24,439 nucleotides of DNA from Gemmatimonadota bacterium (GTDB lineage Bacteria > Gemmatimonadota > Gemmatimonadetes > Gemmatimonadales > GWC2-71-9): contig QHUE01000075.1 of assembly GCA_003221825.1 (NCBI GenBank), positions 1 through 24,439 of the forward strand, given 5' to 3'. The notes beneath the pieces are model-generated. The model had not been told where the DNA came from. It did no database searches and saw only the letters and a list, made by a program, of their open reading frames with translations. The first letter of the stretch is position 1. Each line of letters starts with the position of its first letter. The position numbers were made by a program, and so were the translations under genes. Of the stretch, positions 20,497 to 24,439 are shown piece after piece.

Positions 20497-22698
20497 CTAA
20501 TGCGACCAGACAGCGGTCAGGGTGACGGTCCGCACCGGCGCTAGGGTCTCGGGCACCAGATTGTAGATGTAGTTGAGCACGTTAGCGGCCAGAACACGCA
20601 GCTCGACGGGTCCGCGCCGCCATTCGGCGCGCAGATCCAGAACCTTCACGGGCACCCGCCGTGAGTCGACGAACCCCTCGAGCTCGACGCGCTCCGGCCG
20701 GCTCGCGTATCGAACGTCCGCCCCCACCGAGCCCGCGCCGATACTGTAGTCCGCGCCGATGGTGAGGAGATGCCGCGGCCGGAACGCGAGCGGCCCCTCG
20801 GTCGTGTCGCCGGCCAGACGGCGGCGTGTGTCGAGGTAGGTGTAGCCGAGTGTGGCGATGAGCCGGTCGGGAATCGGCGCGGCGATCACGCTGGCGTCGA
20901 TTCCGGCGATGCGCGCGCGCACGACGTTCTGCAGCTGAATCTTCACACTGTCGAGCTTAACCGCGGTGTCGGCGGGAAACCGCAGCAACCGGGGCTCGAT
21001 CAAATCGCGGGCTTCGGTCCAGAACACGGCGGCATCTAGCCGCATGAAACGAAATATGGGCGCGCTGGTGTGCCCGATCTCAAAGGACCACCCCGTCTCG
21101 GGCCGGAGTGTGGGGTTTGGAATGACGTCGAACCCGAGGGCCGTGGTGTGCACGAACCGCTCCGCCATCGTGGGTGAGCGGAAGCCGCGGCCGACGGACG
21201 CGCGCCAGGTTCCCGCCCCCTCGTTCAACGTCGCGGCGACGCGGGGGCTCACGACGGCAGTCAGCGAGCCACCGTCCACGGCGAGGAAATCGACCCGCGC
21301 CCCACCACTGACGCGAACCGCGCTGATCTGCTGCTCACTCTGTCCGTACGCGGCAAATTCCGACTGCGAGTGGATACCGAAGATGTCGCTCGTGACGTCG
21401 GAGTAGGTGGCCTCGGCGCCGACGATGACGGTTCGCATCGGGGCCGGATGCGCTTCGATCCGTCCCTCCGCGCCGAAGCGGTCGCCGACGCCGAACTCCG
21501 ACCTGGGGCGACGCACATCCACGAAATGCGTGCGCAGCCACGAGGCGCGCGCACTCCAAGCGAACTGGGGTGAGACGGTCGTCCGCACTTGCGCCGCGAG
21601 ATAGCCTTTGCGGGAGTCGGTGCGCGCGCCTCGGCCGCTGGTATCGATCATGAACGGCTGGAAAACCTGACCGCGATCGTCGCAGGTTCCGCGGCTGCAC
21701 CAGGTCAGCGGCACGTCATAGCGGTCGACGGCCCACCCACCCGACACATCGACCCGGGTATTGACGGAAGGCTGCCAGCGCGCCTTACCGGCGAAATGCA
21801 GATGGTCGTCCTGATCCTGCTCGCGGTAGCCGTCCGAGTGGCGATCGCCGGCGGAAATCCTCCCGCCGCAGGCGTCTGTGCCGTACGACGCCGCGAAGTC
21901 TCCACTGCCCAGGAGTCCCGGCGTGTCGCGGAACTTCCAAATGGCGTGGGGCGGATCGCCGTACATCCCACCGGTGACTCGCAGGCGGGTATGCAGCCCC
22001 GTGGGAATGTCGCGGGTTGTCACGTTCACGACGCCGCCGAAGGCGGCGGACCCGTAGAGCGAGGAGCCGGCACCCTTCAGGATCTCGACGCTCTCGATGT
22101 CGTCCACTGAGAGCAGGTCCCAGTTTATTCCGCCGCGGTCGCCCTGATTCATGGGGACGCCGTCGACCGTCATGAGCACTCGCGAGTTCAGGCCCTGCAC
22201 GTATCCGGTCGAGCCGCGCAAGTTGACCTGGCCGTTCAAGAACTGCACTCCGGCGACGTGATCGATCGCTTCGTCGACTGTGCTCACGGCGCGACGGCTC
22301 AGCTCTCGCGCGGTGACTTGCGCAACGCTGGTGGCGGGCCGATCGCCGAAGTGCGGGACGCGATCGCTGACGACGTCAACGGGCGGGAGGGCGAGCGGTT
22401 CGGGCCGCAGCGTCAAGTCGAGGGTGGTCGAGTCGCCGCCGGTCAGCGCGACGGTCGTATCAACGACCGCGTACCCGATCGCGCCGGCATGGACGCGCAC
22501 ACTGCCGGCGGGCACGAGCAGGATGCGGTACATGCCCTGGAGATCGGTGCGGGTCGAGAGCGTCGTGCCGGGAATCGCGATGCTCGCCCCGACCAGTCTC
22601 TCGCCGTGGGTGCTGCGGACCGTGCCCCGCAGGAGGCCCTGGGCCGCCGCGGGCAGGGGCGCGACCCCGAGCACGACGACGATTATTGCGCGGTGCAC
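20497..22698 (-). CDS. TonB-dependent outer-membrane receptor
   Basis: 733 aa from GTG 22698, with signal peptide residues 1-20 (IIVVVLGVAPLPAAAQ). Residues 22-104 resemble a carboxypeptidase-regulatory-like beta domain (LRGTVRSTHGERLVGASIAI; TDLQGMYRILLVPAG). The plug domain (about 110-230) has VNLRGSTGYVQGLNSRVLM, TVDGVPMNQGDRGGINWDLL and VEILKGAGSSLYGSAAFGGV; the remainder is a beta barrel with alternating strands and a C-terminal LTAVWSH. Cysteines in the loop TWCSRGTCDD and TDACGG are unusual for a barrel and may form disulfides. Substrate unknown. It overlaps the upstream lipoprotein gene by 16 bp and is followed by another lipoprotein, a typical place for surface-exposed partners. Confidence 0.93.
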   Translation of the reverse strand: MHRAIIVVVLGVAPLPAAAQGLLRGTVRSTHGERLVGASIAIPGTTLSTRTDLQGMYRILLVPAGSVRVHAGAIGYAVVDTTVALTGGDSTTLDLTLRPEPLALPPVDVVSDRVPHFGDRPATSVAQVTARELSRRAVSTVDEAIDHVAGVQFLNGQVNLRGSTGYVQGLNSRVLMTVDGVPMNQGDRGGINWDLLSVDDIESVEILKGAGSSLYGSAAFGGVVNVTTRDIPTGLHTRLRVTGGMYGDPPHAIWKFRDTPGLLGSGDFAASYGTDACGGRISAGDRHSDGYREQDQDDHLHFAGKARWQPSVNTRVDVSGGWAVDRYDVPLTWCSRGTCDDRGQVFQPFMIDTSGRGARTDSRKGYLAAQVRTTVSPQFAWSARASWLRTHFVDVRRPRSEFGVGDRFGAEGRIEAHPAPMRTVIVGAEATYSDVTSDIFGIHSQSEFAAYGQSEQQISAVRVSGGARVDFLAVDGGSLTAVVSPRVAATLNEGAGTWRASVGRGFRSPTMAERFVHTTALGFDVIPNPTLRPETGWSFEIGHTSAPIFRFMRLDAAVFWTEARDLIEPRLLRFPADTAVKLDSVKIQLQNVVRARIAGIDASVIAAPIPDRLIATLGYTYLDTRRRLAGDTTEGPLAFRPRHLLTIGADYSIGAGSVGADVRYASRPERVELEGFVDSRRVPVKVLDLRAEWRRGPVELRVLAANVLNYIYNLVPETLAPVRTVTLTAVWSH

Positions 22699-23186
22699 AT
22701 GACGAAGTCCGTCGCCGGTTCGAGCCGATCAAAGTCGACGACGAAGTCGACATTGTTGGCGAACGCGCCCGCCGGGACGGTCACGACGCCGGGTTGTGTC
22801 GTATCGGCGGGGTTGCGGTAGTAGCCCGCGACTCGCAGCAAGGCGGTGTCGGCATTCGACAGCGTCAGGTTGCCGACTTTCTTCCAGACCGCCAGCAACC
22901 ACTGGTACGCGCCTGGCTGTAGCGGCACGCCGTACGTCGTCGCGGAGACGGTGTACGGCACGGAGCTCGGAATGAAGGGCTGGCGGTTGGCGATGAGCTC
23001 TGTGCAGGTCCGCGGAAACGTCAGGTAGGCAGCGATGAACACATTGTCAGTGCTGTCCGGAACGGCGCCGCGAAATTGCAGCCGGCCGCACGCACCCACG
23101 AGCGTCGGCGCGCAGACTGGCTCCGGCTCGAGCCCGCGGCCGCAGGCGGCGACCACGGCGACGACGACGAACCACACCTTGCGCAT
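22683..23186 (-). CDS. Predicted lipoprotein upstream of TonB receptor
   Basis: 167 aa from ATG 23186. Lipobox VVAAC places the lipidated cysteine at C15 (MRKVWFVVVAVVAAC), followed by GRG. Further cysteines (C25, C33, C61, C164) could form disulfides. The body has beta-rich features (FIAAYLTFPRTCTELIA, YQWLLAVWKKVGNL, LLRVAGYYRNPADTT, VDFVVDFDRL), reminiscent of small immunoglobulin-like or beta-sandwich lipoproteins, but I can assign no family. It is the first gene of the long minus run; its 3' end overlaps the TonB receptor start by 16 bp, so co-translation is likely. Confidence 0.82.
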   Translation of the reverse strand: MRKVWFVVVAVVAACGRGLEPEPVCAPTLVGACGRLQFRGAVPDSTDNVFIAAYLTFPRTCTELIANRQPFIPSSVPYTVSATTYGVPLQPGAYQWLLAVWKKVGNLTLSNADTALLRVAGYYRNPADTTQPGVVTVPAGAFANNVDFVVDFDRLEPATDFVMCTAQ

Positions 23187-23221
23187 GTCAGCAATTTGCC
23201 GCCGACCCCCGGTGCGTCAAC

Positions 23222-23250
23222 TTGACCGTGGTTTTGTGTGGGAATAACGT
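23222..23250 (+). promoter_or_regulatory. Candidate promoter for the FmdB gene
   Basis: TTGACC (23222-23227), a 17-base spacer and TAACGT (23245-23250) in the 70-bp divergent gap. The -35 is good and the -10 weak. Transcription would start near the ATG at 23257, and no Shine-Dalgarno is visible, so the message may be leaderless. Confidence 0.4.
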
Positions 23251-23256
23251 TGCATC

Positions 23257-23424
23257 ATGCCATTGTACGAGTACCGGTGTACCGCGTGTGACGCGGTGTT
23301 CTCGCGCACCGAATCGATGGCAGAACACTCCGCTCATCCAAGGCCCGCCTGCCCGGAATGCGGTTCGCGCGCCGTGGAGCCCGTCTTTTCCGACTTTTTC
23401 GCCAAGACCGTCCGCAAGAGCTGA
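23257..23424 (+). CDS. FmdB-family zinc-ribbon protein
   Basis: 55 aa. It begins PLYEYRCTACDAVF, the hallmark of FmdB-type proteins, with CxxC pairs C8/C11 and C32/C35 (CPECGS) binding one zinc. These small proteins are thought to be regulatory or assembly factors but have no settled role. Divergent from the lipoprotein gene. It ends with TGA at 23422, in the same frame as the following coiled-coil protein with only three bases between stop and the CTG at 23428. Confidence 0.9.
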   Translation: MPLYEYRCTACDAVFSRTESMAEHSAHPRPACPECGSRAVEPVFSDFFAKTVRKS

Positions 23425-23427
23425 TCC

Positions 23428-23976
23428 CTGTTCGAGCGCCTGCGGGACGCCTTCCGCGCCGCCCTCGATGCGGCCTCCACCCCCGATCTGCGATCGCTCG
23501 CGCGCCAGATGCGTGAGGCGGTCGTGGACGCGAAGGTTGCGGTCGCCGAGATCCAGGATGCCATCGCGCGCACGGGCCGCGAGGTGGAGCTCGAGCGGCA
23601 GCGCTTGGCGGACGCCGAACGCCGGGGCCGCTTGGCCGGGGAGATCCAGGACCAGGAGACGGTGAGTGTCGCCGACCGCTTTGCGGCCAAACATCGCGAG
23701 CGGGTCGGGGTGCTCGAGCGCAAGCTCGCCGCGCAACGGGAGGAGCTGGCACTCGCCCAGCGTGAGTTGGACGAGATGCGGACGCAGCTCAAGACTGCTG
23801 CGGCGGCGCAGCCCAGTACAGAACAGACGTGGCGCGATCTCGAGGAAGCGGGCGGTGCGCGCGAGGGAACGGATCTCCGCGACGAGCTGCTCAAGTCGGA
23901 CATGGACCGGGCGGCGCGCGAAGCGGCCGCGGCGCGGCAGCTCGAGGAGCTCAAGAAGAAAATGCGAAAGGACTAG
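23428..23976 (+). CDS. Coiled-coil protein, PspA/IM30-like, apparent CTG start
   Basis: About 182 aa if it starts at CTG 23428, or 155 aa from the first ATG at 23509. The sequence is almost all charged helix: LFERLRDAFRAALDAA, MREAVVDAKVAVAEIQDAI, VELERQRLADAERRGRLAGE, VADRFAAKHRERVGVLERK and ELALAQRELDEM, ending LEELKKKMRKD. It resembles PspA-like heptad proteins in pattern but lacks enough signature to name. The helix FERLRDAFR before the ATG is well formed and amphipathic, which argues that translation begins upstream of 23509, and no ATG, GTG or TTG exists there in frame. The DUF1028 gene follows after 4 bp. Confidence 0.75.
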   Translation: MFERLRDAFRAALDAASTPDLRSLARQMREAVVDAKVAVAEIQDAIARTGREVELERQRLADAERRGRLAGEIQDQETVSVADRFAAKHRERVGVLERKLAAQREELALAQRELDEMRTQLKTAAAAQPSTEQTWRDLEEAGGAREGTDLRDELLKSDMDRAAREAAAARQLEELKKKMRKD

Positions 23977-23980
23977 ACCC

Positions 23981-24439
23981 GTGCTCCTATTCTCTCTCCT
24001 CCAGATCCTCCCCCAATCTCCACAACCTCCACCGTCTGATTTTCTCAAGCGCGCGCACACCTACAGCATCGTGGCCTACGATTCCGCCACCGGAGATCTC
24101 GGCATCGCGGTGCAATCGAAGTTCCCCAACGTCGGGGGGCTCGTGCCGTGGGCCCGCGCCGGCGTCGGCGCGGTGGCGACGCAGGCGCTGAGCAACACCG
24201 ACTATGGGGAGAAGGGGTTGGAGCTGCTGGCGCGGGGGGCGACCGCGCCGGAGGCGATGCGGATCATCATGCGCACCGATCCCCAGCCATCGCAGCGCCA
24301 GGTGGGGATGGTGGATGCGCGCGGCAATGCGGCGAGCTGGACGGGGGATTCCACCTTCGATTGGGCGGCGGGAAGGACGGGCGGACCGGCCGCTGGGCAG
24401 ATGGGCCGCAAAGGCCAACTGATCGTGGGTCATGGTTAT
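23981..24439 (+). CDS. DUF1028 protein (Ntn-hydrolase-like), 3' end outside window
   Basis: 153 codons from GTG 23981 to the window end. After a hydrophobic Leu/Pro-rich start (MLLFSLLQILPQ, possibly a weak signal peptide) comes HTYSIVAYDSATGDLGIAVQ (31-50), KFPNVGGLVPWARAGVGAVATQ, DYGEKGLELLARG, RQVGMVDARGNAASWTG and GQLIVGHG, which are the ordered motifs of DUF1028, a family with the Ntn-hydrolase sandwich and no agreed substrate. It is 4 bp after the coiled-coil gene. A degenerate repeat about nine bases long (24005-24032) encodes the Pro/Gln-rich N-terminal segment. Family call is sound; function is not known. Confidence 0.88.
   Translation, partial: MLLFSLLQILPQSPQPPPSDFLKRAHTYSIVAYDSATGDLGIAVQSKFPNVGGLVPWARAGVGAVATQALSNTDYGEKGLELLARGATAPEAMRIIMRTDPQPSQRQVGMVDARGNAASWTGDSTFDWAAGRTGGPAAGQMGRKGQLIVGHGY

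Noticed and set aside
23422..23424. TGA between FmdB and the coiled-coil protein as a selenocysteine or recoded codon
   Set aside because: No SECIS-like hairpin is evident, and FmdB proteins normally end near here; an independent start is simpler.
24005..24032. Nine-base degenerate repeat in the DUF1028 N-terminus as another array of the heptamer class
   Set aside because: Spacing of the CTCC core varies between 9 and 10 bases, and the stretch could be ordinary Pro/Gln-rich coding.

Overview
The window is a gene-dense stretch of a high-GC bacterial chromosome with almost no free intergenic space. I see no tRNA, rRNA, CRISPR array, insertion sequence or prophage. Gene content (lipoate-dependent pyruvate dehydrogenase with lipA and lipB, TonB receptor beside lipoproteins, SCP2-like protein, FmdB zinc ribbon, DUF1028, GTG/TTG starts, many 4-bp gene overlaps) and overall style suggest a Gram-negative aerobic soil or freshwater lineage such as Gemmatimonadota. 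That placement is an inference from style and not a demonstrated assignment.

Layout. 1-2441 (minus): the nearly complete 5' part of a glutamate dehydrogenase gene behind a TPR protein. 2510-3687 (plus): an M20 peptidase gene broken by an internal deletion with a frame change. 3684-13212 (minus): a ten-gene run, thiO-like oxidase > zinc-ribbon membrane protein > lipA > pdhA (E1 alpha) > pdhB (E1 beta) > pdhC (E2) > lpdA (E3) > small membrane protein > lipB > sulfite-oxidase-like molybdoenzyme. Most neighbours overlap by 1-4 bp, so it reads as one operon supplying the whole pyruvate dehydrogenase complex and its lipoyl cofactor (LipB transfers octanoate, LipA inserts sulfur, E2 carries the lipoyl lysine, E3 reoxidises it). 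13256-13471 (plus): a small two-helix membrane protein, divergent from thiO.

13527-23186 (minus): a second long run, lipoprotein > TonB-dependent receptor > lipoprotein > class I glutamine amidotransferase > SCP2-like protein > hybrid histidine kinase (broken) > GT4 glycosyltransferase > GT2-DUF3108 fusion > conserved protein of unknown role. 23257-24439 (plus): FmdB-type zinc ribbon, a coiled-coil protein that apparently begins at CTG, and a DUF1028 protein cut by the window end.

The most unusual signal is not a gene. At least five places carry short degenerate tandem repeats of period 7 or 8, each with a different unit: inside lipB, twice inside the flexible linkers of the E2 gene, across the pdhB-pdhC junction, and across the junction of the kinase and GT4 genes. 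A separate 28-bp palindrome occurs twice (6819-6846 and 13503-13530). The M20 and hybrid-kinase genes share the same kind of lesion, roughly 50-60 codons missing plus a frame change; this is either real decay or a recurrent assembly fault. I found no defence island or other clearly new multi-gene system.
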